A stretch of 64,000 bases of DNA from Paenibacillus amylolyticus (GCF_029689945.1 NZ_CP121451.1:3038001-3102000); one strand, 5' to 3'; shown: positions 1 through 10,243, numbered from the stretch's first letter. Notes: a model not told the origin generated them from the sequence alone. Program-made: numbers and translations.

Positions 1-331
1 TCAGGAAGAAGTACAGGAACTTGCTGAGCTTCGAATGATTACGGGATAACGTGAAGGCCGAGAACGCCACAACAAATACCAGCAGCAGGGAAGAGGCCCC
101 GGAGTGAAGCAAACTGTTGAAAAAGGAACCTCCCAAGTGTCCTTGTTCATAGACAATTTTGTAATTTTCGAAGATAAACTTCTCCGGCAGCGTCAGTTTA
201 AGCACTTTGGCCTCGGCGTCGGATTTGAATGAATTCAGTACGATGACGACAAAAGGAATCAGGACCACCAGGCTAAGCAGCCAGGCGAGTACATTTAACC
301 CGATGGAAGACAGTCTTTTTCTCAATCGCAT
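1..331 (-). CDS. Sugar ABC transporter permease, MalG-like (partial, C-terminus outside window)
   Basis: This is the N-terminal 110 residues of a carbohydrate ABC importer inner-membrane permease; the rest lies beyond the window edge. The start MRLRKRLSSIGLNVLAWLLS gives a short basic N-terminus and a first membrane helix. It is followed by the NSFKSDAEA segment and a periplasmic stretch (LPEKFIFENYKIVYEQ) usual for the MalG/UgpE/LacG branch. The ATG at 331 lies one base beyond the stop of the upstream permease, so the two are surely co-transcribed. It would pair with that permease to form the channel for the lipoprotein-bound sugar. The substrate cannot be read from the sequence, and no ATPase gene is visible here; this family often shares an MsmX-type ATPase encoded elsewhere. 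Confidence 0.85.
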   Translation of the reverse strand, partial: MRLRKRLSSIGLNVLAWLLSLVVLIPFVVIVLNSFKSDAEAKVLKLTLPEKFIFENYKIVYEQGHLGGSFFNSLLHSGASSLLLVFVVAFSAFTLSRNHSKLSKFLYFFL

Positions 332-332
332 G

Positions 333-1204
333 TTAGTATTCCACCTTTCGGTTCATCAAACGAATGATGAAGAAGGAGATGATCGCCATGATGACAAACA
401 GAATGGTAGATAGCGCACTTCCCAATCCCCAATAGCCTTTGGCAAAAGAGGAATAAACGGCCGTGTTAATGACATCTGTCGCGTTACCGGGGCCACCATT
501 GGTCAGCACGTATACGGCATCGAATACTCTCAGCCCATACGTAATATTAAGCACTGTGGCGATGGTAATGGTAGGCATGAGCATCGGAATCGTAATTCGG
601 AACAGCTTCTGCCCGAACCCGGCACCATCAATGGACGCTGCTTCGTAATAATCGCGTGGAATCGCGAGCAGTCCGGCGATGAACAGCACCATGATGTATC
701 CCATGCCTTTCCATGTATCCACTGCCATGATGGATGGCATGGCCCAGGTCAGGGAGCCCAGCCAGTTCTGGGCGAGAACGTCCAGTCCTATTGAACGCAG
801 GGTAACGTTAACGAACCCGTTGTTGGGGTCAAGCAGACTTTTGAATACAAGTCCAATAATCAGGAACGACAGCACCTGAGGGGAGAAAATGATCATCCGA
901 TGCAGATTGGCGGCCTTCACACCGCTAACCAGGAGCAGAGCCAGGAACAAGCCGAGAACGGTCTTGGCGATGGACGTCACGAGGGTGAACAGGACTGTGT
1001 TTTTGATAAAAAGAAGATATGTAGGATCACCCGCCAGAATGGTACGGAAATGCTCCAGACCGATAAAGTTCTTCTCCGAACTGTAACTGTTCCAGTCGGT
1101 GAAGGAATAATAGATGCCCAGCAGAGCGGGGCAACGATGAACAGCAGATATAACACAATGGCTCCCGATGAAAAATACCAGGGATAGATTTTGTTCGCGT
1201 TCAT
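333..1204 (-). CDS. Sugar ABC transporter permease, MalF-like (one frame break)
   Basis: Inner-membrane permease of a CUT1-type sugar importer, about 290 residues with six predicted membrane helices. The binding-protein-dependent transport signature is visible around the EAASIDGAGFGQKLFRITIP segment (EAA loop, contact to the ATPase). The start MNANKIYPWYFSSG is chosen because AAAGGTG lies about 10 bases upstream. The frame breaks near 1128-1132: the N-terminus reads LLFIVAPL in one frame and continues GIYYSFTDWNSYSS in the next. One extra C in the CCCC run restores an uninterrupted permease. I read this as a base-calling error. The gene sits between the binding lipoprotein and the second permease, in the usual order of such operons. 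Confidence 0.85.
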
Positions 1205-1306
1205 AACCGATAACACCTTTCCTTCCTGCCCAAATACATGAGCGGGCAAGGGCCCGCTGCATGTAAAAGCTGATCAGCATGTATGTTTAGTCCGAAATAT
1301 GCGCTG

Positions 1307-2611
1307 TTACTGCCACTTCTCGTCTTTCAGCACCTTGGCTTGTTCAGCCCGGCGTTTATCAATGTTTTGCAGAATCTGATCCGGTGTCATGGCTCCGGCG
1401 AACATGCCTGACAAGTCTTTGCCGATATCCATCCATTGTGGATCAATGTACTTCACAGCGGCCTGCATGACTGTTCCTTTTTCATGATTTTTCTCATAAT
1501 CAATATAATCCTGTGTGAGCTTTGGTTCGATTTCCGGCCAGCAGATGGTCAGGTTGCCTTCACCTTCATCGAACACACGCTGCAGATGATCATGCTCGGT
1601 AATCCAGCGGAAGAATTTCAGCACTTCTTCGGGATGTTTACTGTTTTTATTACCGAACATCGCAGCTGAACCGCCCGGATTCACACCAATCGTCTGATTA
1701 TCTCCCCACGGCATGACGAAGAATCCCATATTATCTTTCATTGCCGGATATGCTTCGGAGACTTCCTTTTCCGTCCCTGGAACCCGCAGCAACATTGCTG
1801 CTTTCTCCTGACCAAACGCCTCAATTCCCGCTTCTACCGTATTGGACAAAAAGTCTTTGCCGAAATAACCGAGGTCCGCAAATTCTTTCAACTGTTCAAT
1901 GACCGTCTTGAGCTGCGTCATATCGGCGACTTTCATCTCATTGTTGTTTAATTTCTCGTAGGTTCCCGCTGCCATTTGCTCATAGTTAGGTCCTGTCTCG
2001 AACAAAGGCAGAACCTGATACCACCCGCTGGCAGGTGCCTGATAGAACGGAATGATGTCTTTGTCCTTAATTTTCTGGCTGATCGCCTTGAATTCTGCAT
2101 AGGATGTAGGAGGCTCTATGCCGAGTTCTTGGAAGATCCGTTTGTTATAGTACACATACCAGATTTTCGTTGGTGCAAAAGAAACCCCGTATACCTTGTC
2201 ATTGTGACTGACAGTTGGCAAAATCTCTTCGGACATTCGACCTGTGAATTCCTCATTGGTCAGGTCAATGGCATTTTCCTCCGGTCTTACGTTAGCCGGC
2301 ATGCTCAGCGGGTCCACATCGACATTGAAAATGTCAGGTGCCTCGCCAGAGGCCAGCTTCACCTTGATCAGGTCACGCCACTGTGCGTCAGGTACGACCT
2401 GAAAGTCAATTTTGACACCCGTTTCCTGCTCATATTCCTTGGCCATCGTCTGCATGATGCCTGTACGCGGAATACCGGATTGGCTTGTTCCAAACGTGAG
2501 TGTCACTTTACCCGAACCTTCCGAACTTTTCCCGGAGTTGCACCCGGCGAGCAGCAGAGTAGAGAGCAGAAGCACACTTACCAGCGAAAATAGAAATCGT
2601 TTTCTCATCAT
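1307..2611 (-). CDS. Extracellular sugar-binding lipoprotein of ABC transporter
   Basis: A 434-residue family 1 solute-binding protein anchored to the outer face of the membrane. The N-terminus has two basic residues, a hydrophobic run and a lipobox LLLAGC (Cys near residue 24), followed by a Gly/Ser-rich linker. Family features include the GTSQSGIPRTG start of the mature domain, an IWYVYYNKRIFQELGIEPP segment and the conserved VNPGGSAAMFG region. It delivers a carbohydrate to the two downstream permeases. Two adjacent ATGs (2611, 2608) follow GGGAGG; the second has the better spacing. A 17-bp palindrome lies 40 bases upstream, and the divergent sensor kinase and regulator probably control it. 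The substrate is unknown. Confidence 0.9.
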   Translation of the reverse strand: MMRKRFLFSLVSVLLLSTLLLAGCNSGKSSEGSGKVTLTFGTSQSGIPRTGIMQTMAKEYEQETGVKIDFQVVPDAQWRDLIKVKLASGEAPDIFNVDVDPLSMPANVRPEENAIDLTNEEFTGRMSEEILPTVSHNDKVYGVSFAPTKIWYVYYNKRIFQELGIEPPTSYAEFKAISQKIKDKDIIPFYQAPASGWYQVLPLFETGPNYEQMAAGTYEKLNNNEMKVADMTQLKTVIEQLKEFADLGYFGKDFLSNTVEAGIEAFGQEKAAMLLRVPGTEKEVSEAYPAMKDNMGFFVMPWGDNQTIGVNPGGSAAMFGNKNSKHPEEVLKFFRWITEHDHLQRVFDEGEGNLTICWPEIEPKLTQDYIDYEKNHEKGTVMQAAVKYIDPQWMDIGKDLSGMFAGAMTPDQILQNIDKRRAEQAKVLKDEKWQ

Positions 2612-2651
2612 TGAACCTCCCGGAATATATAGAAAATTGTTACTTGCCGAA

Positions 2652-2668
2652 ACGCTTAATGTAAGCGT
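2652..2668. promoter_or_regulatory. Perfect 7-bp inverted repeat in the divergent control region (candidate operator)
   Basis: ACGCTTA-ATG-TAAGCGT reads identically on both strands across a 3-base spacer. It lies between the minus-strand binding-lipoprotein gene (start 2611) and the plus-strand kinase gene (start about 2753). The position and dyad symmetry fit a dimeric regulator site. It resembles a catabolite-responsive element only in its CG core. A CcpA or LacI-type site is possible but not shown. Confidence 0.45.
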
Positions 2669-2752
2669 ATTCTTATGTGGATAACTTTACTGTGAACAGC
2701 AAATACGCTCAATAGACAAAAACGTTCTGTTGGGTGGACATTTTCGAAGGGT

Positions 2753-4665
2753 GTGGCAGATATCATCATAGGACGAGGTGTGTGGGGATTGCGGTATCGA
2801 TTTGGAACGCTTCAGCAAAGTCTGTTTACCTATTACTCTGCGGTATTTATTGTCTTTTCGCTCATTGTGGCAGGACTCCTGTACGTTTTTCTTGCGAGTG
2901 ACATCCGTCAGCGAAGTGAAGAACAGCAGCGACAACTGGGGGTATCGATCGTCAGTAATCTGGATCAGGAAGTGGTGAAAATGAACAATTTCTCCATGAA
3001 CATTGTGTACTCCAATCTGGTCAAAGAACACTTCAGTCACTACTTGGCACCAGCGGAAGGCAGTGAGCAGACACTGACGAGTGATCCGGCATTGTATAAG
3101 GATACAACCACACTGATTGATGTCATTCTGGCAATAATCAGCAGCTTCCAATACCGCCAAGCAGGCCAATATCTATGATGTGAACGGCAAGATGCTGGGA
3201 GCGGGTGCATTCAACGGTCAACTGTCGGTGGACCTGACTCAGCGACCGTGGTACAAGGAAACGTGGGAGCGGAGTGGCTGGCGGGTGATTCAATTGTTAG
3301 AGGGGGAGCTTTGCCCATGCCCACAGGTGAAGGGAAGTCGGATCAACCCTACATTTCCTTAACCCGGGTATACAAAGATGGCAATTATGTCAGCCAGGGC
3401 GTCGTTGAGATTTTGCAGGATGCGGGAACGCTGTTCCAGCATTTGAATGATTTGCAGGCGAGTAACGAGGATCTTCGCATTTATGTGATGGATGAGCAAA
3501 ATACACGACTATATCCACTTTCTACAGTTGATGATACTCCTCAAGTAGGTCGCTTCAATGATGTGGACGTGATTCAGAATCTTTCATTTCCACCGGATAC
3601 GATGCAGGAGATCACCGATCCTTTGGATCATTCCAAACAAATGATGACGTACATGACGTCACAGGAGACGGGATGGACGGTTGTTGTCATGCAGTCCAAG
3701 CAGTCCCTGTTCGCGAGTCTCAACCGGATGGCTGTGATGTTTATCGGGGCCACGTTAGCTACGTTGATGCTGATTCTGGTTCTCTCGTATCTGATTTCCA
3801 AAAGGGTCACTTTGCCGCTGCATCGTTTGCAGCGCATTATCCAGAAAATGGGTGAAAATGATCTGGTATCCGGTCAAGCTTCGGCGCAGTTGTTCAAGCT
3901 GGAGCATCCGGGTCCATCCGGGAGATGGATGAGCTGAATGATACGTTTATCCGGCTGAATCAGCAGCTTGTGCAATCTTTTCAGGACAGACTGGCAATGA
4001 AATCCCAGGAGACAGAGGCGAGATTACTCGCGCTGCAGTCCCAGATGAACCCGCATTTTCTCTACAACAACATCACAAATATCAGCATCATGGCGGAGGA
4101 AGGCATGAATGAGCAGATCGTCGCGTTCTGCGGTCATATCGCATCCATGCTTCGATACATCTCGACTCCCGGCAAAAACGGGGTTCCCCTGTCTCATGAA
4201 CTGGATTACTGTGAGCGATATCTGGAGTGTATGAAGATTCGGTTCGAAGAGGATCTGCACTACGATTTTCAGATTCCCGAAGAGATGAAGCATATCCAGG
4301 TTCCGATGTTGATGGTACAGCCGCTACTCGAAAATGCCATGAAATATGGACTGGGGGATACCCCTCCGTGGAAACTGAATATTACTGGAGATATGGATGC
4401 GGTACAGCAGACCTGGCAGATCCATGTGGAAGACAACGGGCCTGGCATGGAACCCGAGGCACTTGCCAATATCTTGCATTACATCGAACAGTCACAGGAG
4501 TGGGAGCGTATGCCTGACCTCGAAATTAACGGCATGGGACTCAGGAATATATGGCTCCGATTGAAATTATGGTATGGCACGGCAGCTCACATGCAGATTA
4601 CAAACAAGCCTTCCGGCGGTGTGCGGATTACAATAGGTGGTTCCATTGGAAAGGAGCATGACTAA
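2753..4665 (+). CDS. YesM-type sensor histidine kinase (three frame breaks)
   Basis: Two-component sensor of about 637 residues. Visible in order are an N-terminal membrane helix (residues 20-45, VFIVFSLIVAGLLYVFL), a large extracytoplasmic sensing region, a second helix (ATLATLMLILVLSYLI), a HAMP-like segment, the phospho-acceptor region LQSQMNPHFLYNN (PF06580-type His) and the ATPase part with VEDNGPGM and NGMGLRNIWLRL. The frame breaks at about 3146 (one extra or two missing bases), 3302-3306 (GGGGG, one G missing) and 3910-3912 (GGG, one G missing); joined, the family domain is continuous. The start is GTG at 2753 or GTG at 2780; neither has a perfect ribosome site. The next gene, its response regulator, follows after three bases. 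It probably senses the sugar handled by the divergent importer. Confidence 0.85.
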
Positions 4666-4668
4666 CCC

Positions 4669-5477
4669 ATGACAATCAAATATAGAACGATTATTGTCGA
4701 AGATGAGGCCCTGATTCGCCGGAATGTCTCGCGCAAATTCAGAGAGCTGGACACCAGGTTCGAGGTGATTGGTGAAGCGAGGAACGGTCAGGAAGCGTTA
4801 CAGCTCATTGAACATGCCGTACCTGATCTCGTTATAACGGATATACAGATGCCGGTGATGAATGGATTGGAACTCGCCAAACATTTGTACTTTGCCTATC
4901 CGCATGTGAAAATTGTCATTCTGAGTGGTTATCATGAATTTGAATATGCACGGCAGGCGATCAGTTACAAGGTGGAGGATTATCTGCTCAAACCATTATC
5001 AGAAGAACAGCTTCGCACACTGCTGGGTGCGATGGAATTGAAGCTTGGGAGCGCTGTGGATTCGCTTGCCCATGTCAGTGCCGTGCTGGATGAGCAGGTG
5101 AAGCCGGAGGATATCGCAGAAGCCGTTAAGTTGTATTTGAAGCAGAATTACATGCATGAGATAACACTCCAGGACATGGCGGGACAGATGCATTTTAGTG
5201 TGGACTATCTAGGGAAGTGTTTTAAGAAAGTAACGGGGAGACTCCACTGAAATATATGACAGGTCTGCGGATTAATGAAGCGAAACGTATGCTTGTGACC
5301 CATGAGGATATGGATATCAAGACGATTGGTGGAGCGGTTGGGTATAGTGATTCCCACTATTTCAGCCGGATTTTCAAAAACAAAACGGGCATGTACCCTA
5401 GCGAGTACCGACTGCAATTGCTGGAACGAAAAAAAGCCCTGTCCATGGATGAGGAGAACCATGTTGACCTGAGCTGA
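4669..5477 (+). CDS. AraC-type response regulator (one frame break)
   Basis: Response regulator of about 269 residues, partner of the upstream kinase. The receiver domain covers roughly residues 1-120: acidic pocket VEDEALIRR, phospho-acceptor in LVITDIQMPVMNG, then SGYHEFEYA and the conserved Lys in YLLKPL. After a short linker, the AraC/XylS double helix-turn-helix occupies the C-terminus (ITLQDMAGQMHFSVDYLGKCFKK, then GYSDSHYFSRIFKNKTG). The frame breaks at GGGG 5235-5238; a fifth G converts the premature stop into GETPLKYMTG, the standard family sequence. The linker is short compared with the usual 350-540 residue YesN-like proteins. The stop codon abuts that of the convergent gene with no intervening base. 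Likely target: the divergent transporter operon. Confidence 0.87.
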
Positions 5478-6107
5478 TTACTGGGCCAGAGCTTCTTCGG
5501 TTATTTTGCGAATATCAAACGGGGAGCGAATGCCTTCTTCAATCATGTCGGGGAGAATCTGTTTCAGAAAATATTGCACACAGTGGAGGTCGATATGTTT
5601 GATTTTGACCAAAGCATAACGGTACATGACGATAAATTCTTTCTCCGCATTGCCACGTTGGAGTTCGGCAAAGGCTTCGTATACCTGATCCATTTTGTCT
5701 GCGACTTCGAGAATCAGTCCTTCAACCGATTGGTCTTTGCCTTCACGCAGCTGTCTGCGGAAGATAGGCTGGAACTCCTCAGGAATATTTTCATTTATAA
5801 AATGTTCAACCATGCCTTCTTCTACCTTTTGCAGCATCGAACGAAGTTCCAGTGAATAGTGTTTGACGGGCGTTTTGATATCTCCAATGAAGATTTCGCC
5901 ATAATCATGGCTGCTGGTGATCTCGTATAACTTCTTCCAATCGATGGTGACGCCATGTTGCTCCTCAATATCTGCGAGTGTTTTGGCGTACTGTACCACT
6001 TTCCAGGAATGAGCGGATACGCTGTGTTCTTCGAATTTGAATTTGCCAGGTGTACGAATAATACGTTCAAGATCATTCAGAGACCTGAAGTACGTATGAA
6101 TTCCCAT
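5478..6107 (-). CDS. HD-domain phosphohydrolase, YfbR-like 5'-deoxynucleotidase family
   Basis: A 209-residue cytoplasmic HD-fold metal phosphohydrolase. The sequence shows EEHSVSAHSWKVVQYA near the N-terminus, the HD pair in SSHDYGEIFIGD, and a later EVADKMDQVYEAF helix giving the second-shell Asp, as in YfbR-type nucleotidases that remove phosphate from deoxynucleoside monophosphates. The start MGIHTYFRSLNDLERI is chosen over two upstream ATGs because the domain begins there and AAAGGA precedes it; this is not certain. Substrate specificity is inferred from family only. It converges with the response regulator gene without any gap, so no private terminator lies between them. Confidence 0.75.
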   Translation of the reverse strand: MGIHTYFRSLNDLERIIRTPGKFKFEEHSVSAHSWKVVQYAKTLADIEEQHGVTIDWKKLYEITSSHDYGEIFIGDIKTPVKHYSLELRSMLQKVEEGMVEHFINENIPEEFQPIFRRQLREGKDQSVEGLILEVADKMDQVYEAFAELQRGNAEKEFIVMYRYALVKIKHIDLHCVQYFLKQILPDMIEEGIRSPFDIRKITEEALAQ

Positions 6108-6249
6108 ATAAGCGATCATCCTTTGCTGATTGAGTATAAATGTGATTATCCATCGACAATACACCAGTTATGTCAACTGTGGATTAACGCGGATAGCGAC
6201 GAAGGTAAAATGAGAAGACATAGGAGAAAGTACGCAGCTTATGGAAAAA

Positions 6250-6300
6250 TCATAAAAAGCCACGATGTGTGACTGAATGTGAGTTCAGCATCCATCGTGA
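6250..6300 (-). terminator. Rho-independent terminator of the nir operon
   Basis: On the minus strand CACGATG pairs with CATCGTG around a 25-base loop that itself contains TGAAC/TTCA, followed by GCTTTTTATGATTTTT. It lies 30 bases past the nirC stop codon. Confidence 0.7.
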
Positions 6301-6328
6301 CTTTCGATTGTAGAAGTTGAATCAACAA

Positions 6329-7135
6329 TTATGATTTTTTACGTACCGGTGAAGTATACCAGTATGCCATGCCGACAAAGAGGGCGCCGCCGATGATATT
6401 ACCAAGCGTTACTGGAATCATGTTGTGGAACCAGCCTGCCAGCGTAATGGTATCCGGGTGGTTTGGCAACAGCCAGGACAAGGACAGCAAAGTCATGTTG
6501 GCAACACTGTGCTCATACCCACTTGCAATGAAGGCGTACAGACACCACCAGATGAGCGCAATTTTGGCGATATCCTCTTTTGTGCGAGCAGCCATCCAGA
6601 TCGCCAGACAGACGAGCCAGTTACAGAGAATGCCGCGGAAGAACAGCTCCGATACGGGGGCGGCCATCTTTTTGGCTGAAGCGACGAATAACAGATGTTC
6701 AGGCGCAGCTGTTTTGAACAGGCCGCTGCCTACAATAAGCAGGCTAAGCAGGATCGCACCCAGCAAGTTGCCAAGGAAGACGAGTCCCCAGTTTTTCAGC
6801 GTATCCTTAACTGTGGTCCGGCCTGCGAGTGTGCTCATGGTGAAGAACATGTTGTTCCCTGTAAACAGTTCTGATCCGGCAAAAATGACCAGCGTGAGAG
6901 CGAGTCCGAAGGACATGCCCATCAACATGGTTTGCAGTGGTGACTGTGCCGCGAGGAGTGGGGCACCGATACTGAAGATCAGGACGATGCCAAGACCGAC
7001 ATAGGCACCCGCCATTATGGCTGCAACCATGTAGCGTGATAGATTCGAGTTCATCTGATCCCGTTTTTTAACCGCAGCTTCAATAATTCCCTCAACACTT
7101 GGTGTATACATCGCGTTTTCCCCATTATTTTGCAT
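6329..7135 (-). CDS. nirC: Formate/nitrite transporter family protein
   Basis: A 268-residue pentameric channel-type transporter (FNT family) with six membrane helices. Signature stretches include MAGAYVGLGIVL, FAGSELFTGNNMFF and LVCLAIWMAARTKEDIAKIALIWW, all typical of NirC/FocA. It sits directly downstream of nirB and nirD, so nitrite uptake or export is the likely job. There are two possible starts: ATG 7135 and ATG 7111 (MYTPSVEGIIEAA), the latter behind GGGGAAAA. The mature family usually begins close to the second. Only 24 bases separate it from nirD, so it is in the same transcript. Confidence 0.9.
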   Translation of the reverse strand: MQNNGENAMYTPSVEGIIEAAVKKRDQMNSNLSRYMVAAIMAGAYVGLGIVLIFSIGAPLLAAQSPLQTMLMGMSFGLALTLVIFAGSELFTGNNMFFTMSTLAGRTTVKDTLKNWGLVFLGNLLGAILLSLLIVGSGLFKTAAPEHLLFVASAKKMAAPVSELFFRGILCNWLVCLAIWMAARTKEDIAKIALIWWCLYAFIASGYEHSVANMTLLSLSWLLPNHPDTITLAGWFHNMIPVTLGNIIGGALFVGMAYWYTSPVRKKS

Positions 7136-7159
7136 CCATCGTTGAATGTTTCAATGAAG

Positions 7160-7486
7160 CTATATTTCAATCCAGACCTGGCCGTCCTCTACCTTGACTG
7201 GATACATCTGTACCTGACCATTGTCCGGCGCTTGCACAAGACCGGTCGTCAGGTCGATTTTCCAATCATACAGTGGATCGTACAGATAATGCCCGGACAC
7301 AATGCCTTCTGCCAGCGGCCCACCCTTGGGGTGGGGGTTGTGATTATCCGCAGCGAAGATGGTGCCATCCGATGCAAGAAAGACGGCAAGCTGGTGGTCC
7401 GCAATCTCAACTACTCTTCCGATTCGTGGCAGGAATTCTTCAACGCCTCCGGCAGGGAAGTAGGTACCTGATTGTTTGGTCGTCAT
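7160..7486 (-). CDS. nirD: Assimilatory nitrite reductase small subunit, Rieske-like
   Basis: A 108-residue NirD protein with a Rieske [2Fe-2S]-like fold. The hallmarks are VFLASDGTIFAADNHNPHPKGGPLAEGIV and YLYDPLYDWKIDLTTG. As in most NirD proteins, the Cys and His ligands of true Rieske centres are mostly absent, so it is structural. It joins NirB to reduce nitrite to ammonium with NAD(P)H in the cytoplasm. AAGGAGTGG precedes the ATG. It lies 54 bases after nirB. Confidence 0.92.
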   Translation of the reverse strand: MTTKQSGTYFPAGGVEEFLPRIGRVVEIADHQLAVFLASDGTIFAADNHNPHPKGGPLAEGIVSGHYLYDPLYDWKIDLTTGLVQAPDNGQVQMYPVKVEDGQVWIEI

Positions 7487-7540
7487 CTCAAACCACTCCT
7501 TATCTATTTAACATTCTTCCAGTTATTCTTACAACCTTCA

Positions 7541-9967
7541 TTATGGACGAGCTGAAACTTCGATCCCATGGAACATTTTGCTTTGGCCTTCCTCATTGCG
7601 AATCGCTTTTTGCCAAGGTTCTTCCACATGCTCAAGTGCAAATTCAATCCGCTGCATCAATGCTTTGCGTTCCTCAAGGTTATCCACGACAATTGAACGA
7701 ATATGCTCCAGACCCATGCGTTCCACCCACTCGGAAGTCCGCTCCAGGTAGTTGCCTGTTTCACGGTAATATTGCATGATGGCTCCGCACAGCTCAATCA
7801 ACTCTTCATCTGTTTTTACTTTGCACAGGGAATCAGCCAGTCTTGCTTTGATACCGCCGTTACCGCCAATGAAGATTTCCCAGCCGCCGTCATTACCAAC
7901 GATACCGATATCTTTCGTACACGCCTCTGCACAGTTTCGTGGACAGCCGTTGACCGCGTATTTGAACTTGGCTGGCAGGTCCAGACGTTCGAATTTCCGT
8001 TCGATGCGGGCGCCCATCGCCATGGAATCCTGTGTACCGAACCGGCAGAATTGGGAGCCGACACATGTCTTGACCGTGCGCAGCGATTTGGCGTAGGCAT
8101 AGCCTGAAGGCATATCGAGTTCAGCCCAGACTTTAGTCAGATCTTCTTTTTGACACCAATTAAGTCGAGACGCTGGCCGCCAGTAACTTTGACTGCTTTC
8201 ACATCATATTTGACTGAAACGTCAGCGATGCGTTTGAGGTCTGCTGGTGTCGTCACCCCGCCATACATCCGCGGTACCACCGTATACGTTCCATCTTTTT
8301 GAATATTTGCATTCATGCGTTCGTTAACAAAACGGGATTCTTTCTCATCTTCGTGCGTATCCGGTGCAATCATGCCAAGGTAATAGTTGATCGCCGGACG
8401 ACATTTGGAACAACCCTCAGGCTGATTCCAACCCAGTACATGCATGACTTCTTTGGTCGTTTGCAGTCCTTTTTGACGAATCTCGGCTACAATTTCATCC
8501 CGTCCCATGGAAGTACATCCGCATATGCCTTGTTTGGCTCCACTGCTGAAGTTATCACCAAGTACATATTGCAAAATCTGTTCCACCACCGGTTTACAAC
8601 CACCGCAAGAGCGGGTCGCACCGGTACAAGCTTTGATCTCATCTATAGTAGTCAGGCCCTGGTCGGTAATGACATTCACAATGGTTCCTTTAGTGACCCC
8701 GTTACATCCGCAGACAATTTCGTCTTCCGGCATCGTTTCAACAGAGGTGGCTTTCTTATGACCGCCGCAGCCTGTACCCATAAGTGAACCATACAGTTCT
8801 TCGGTCATTTCAATCTGTTGTTTGATCAGTTTCTGCAATTCGGCAGAATCCGTAATGTCACCGAAGAGAACAGCACCGACCATTTTATTATCGCGGAGCA
8901 GAATTTTTTTGTAAGTCCGTTTCCAGTCGTCTTTGTGCGAAATGACGGTGTGCTCCGGACTGTCAATGAATTCACCAGTTGAAAAGACGTCCACACCCGA
9001 AATTTTCAATTTCGTGGATACTACAGAGCCTTCATATGGAGCTGTCTCAACACCGCAGATATGTTTCGCGAGAACCATGCCTTGCTCGAACAATGGGGCA
9101 ACAAGGCCGTAACATACCCCGCGATGCTCTGTACATTCTCCGACCGAATAGACATTCTCAAGAGAAGTCTGCATATAGTCATTCACGACAATCCCCGGTT
9201 CACTTCCATGCCACTTTCGCGGGCTACTGTCGTATTGGGTTTGATCCCTACAGCCATGACCACAAAATCAACATTCAGTACAGTATCATCGGCAAAACGA
9301 ATTCCTTCAACCCGTTCGCCGCCTAATAATTCGGCAGTCTGAGCCCCCATTTTGAAACGGATACCCTGACGTTCAAGTTCCGCCTTCAACATGGCTGAAG
9401 CTTGCGGATCAAGCTGACGCTCCATCAGATCTTCCATCAGGTGCACTACGGTAACTTCCATACCGAGTTGTACCAAACCTTTGGCAGCTTCAAGACCCAG
9501 CAGTCCGCCCCCAATCACGGCCGCTCGTTTGTACTGTTTGGCAGCGTCAATCATCACATTACAATCGGCAATATCGCGGAAACCGACTACGCCTTGCTTG
9601 TCATGCCCCGGTACGGGGAGAATGAAGGAGTTGGAGCCTGTTGCAATGATAATTTTGTCGTAAGGAACACGAGTGCCATCTTCAGTCACAACTTCGTGAG
9701 TCTCGGCATCGATTCGTGTAACTGTTGTGCCTGTGTGCAGTGTAATCCCGTAATCTTCATACCAGTGTAGGTCGTTCAGGACGATGTCGTCGAGCGTTTT
9801 GCTTCCTTCCAGTACGTAAGACAACATAATGCGGTTGTAGTTGGGATAGGGCTCTGTGCCAAAAACGGTAATATCAAATCGCGTAGTTAATTTTAGAATT
9901 TGTTCAACGGTACTGATTCCTGCCATACCGTTACCAATGATAACGAGTTTCTCTTTTTTTCGTTCAT
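7541..9967 (-). CDS. nirB: NAD(P)H-dependent nitrite reductase large subunit (three frame breaks)
   Basis: About 809 residues, the usual NirB length. In order: an FAD/NAD(P)H-binding pyridine nucleotide oxidoreductase half (VIIGNGMAGIST near the start; AAVIGGGLLGLEAAKGL), two BFD-type [2Fe-2S] domains (CGCNGVTKG...CGGCKP and CGCTSMGRDE...CSKCRP), then the sulfite/nitrite reductase siroheme region with CVGSQFCRFG and NGCPRNCAEACTKD, which supply the four Cys for the [4Fe-4S]-siroheme centre. Three breaks occur at TTTTTTT 9954-9960, CCCC 9193-9196 and TTTTT 8147-8151; each is cured by one more base of the run. The true start is ATG 9967, with AAGGAGG eight bases upstream. The FNR-type promoter upstream implies induction without oxygen. 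Confidence 0.93.
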
Positions 9968-10030
9968 GTGTGTATGCCTCCTTGGATAGACGCTGTACAT
10001 TACCTGCAATTTTAGTGGTTTATTTTTGAA

Positions 10031-10073
10031 ATTATACAAGGTGTTGACGATAATTTACGTGATTTAATTCACT
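10031..10073 (-). promoter_or_regulatory. FNR box and -10 element of the nirB promoter
   Basis: On the minus strand a consensus TATAAT occupies 10036-10031, so the transcript should begin near 10024. Upstream is CGTGA-TTTAAT-TCACT (10058-10073), one mismatch per arm from the Crp/FNR consensus TGTGA-N6-TCACA. Its centre at 10065.5 lies about 41.5 bases from the predicted start, the classical class II activator position. No good -35 hexamer is seen where the box sits, as expected for an activated promoter. Confidence 0.7.
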
Positions 10074-10104
10074 AATAAAGATAGAAGAGTCATAAATTTT
10101 ATAG

Positions 10105-10120
10105 TGTGAGCCCCATCACA
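10105..10120. promoter_or_regulatory. Second Crp/FNR-type palindrome
   Basis: TGTGA-GCCCCA-TCACA matches the Crp/FNR inverted-repeat consensus perfectly in both arms. It is centred 47 bases upstream of the first box (about -88.5 relative to the predicted nirB start) and 124 bases upstream of the divergent gene's ATG, so it may act on either. Confidence 0.55.
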
Positions 10121-10243
10121 GAAAGTTATATTTATTTTTATATAAATAAGAAATACGAACTATTGTTCTTGTTTTGGTTTCGTTGTACTATCAAAAGTGG
10201 GCTATGTATGTTCCCTATTTCTTCGAAAGGACGTTTTTGCACC

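Noticed and set aside
7541..9967. nirB as a decayed gene in four pieces
   Set aside because: Each break is one base short in a run of four to seven identical bases. All catalytic motifs are intact, and nirD and nirC are whole.
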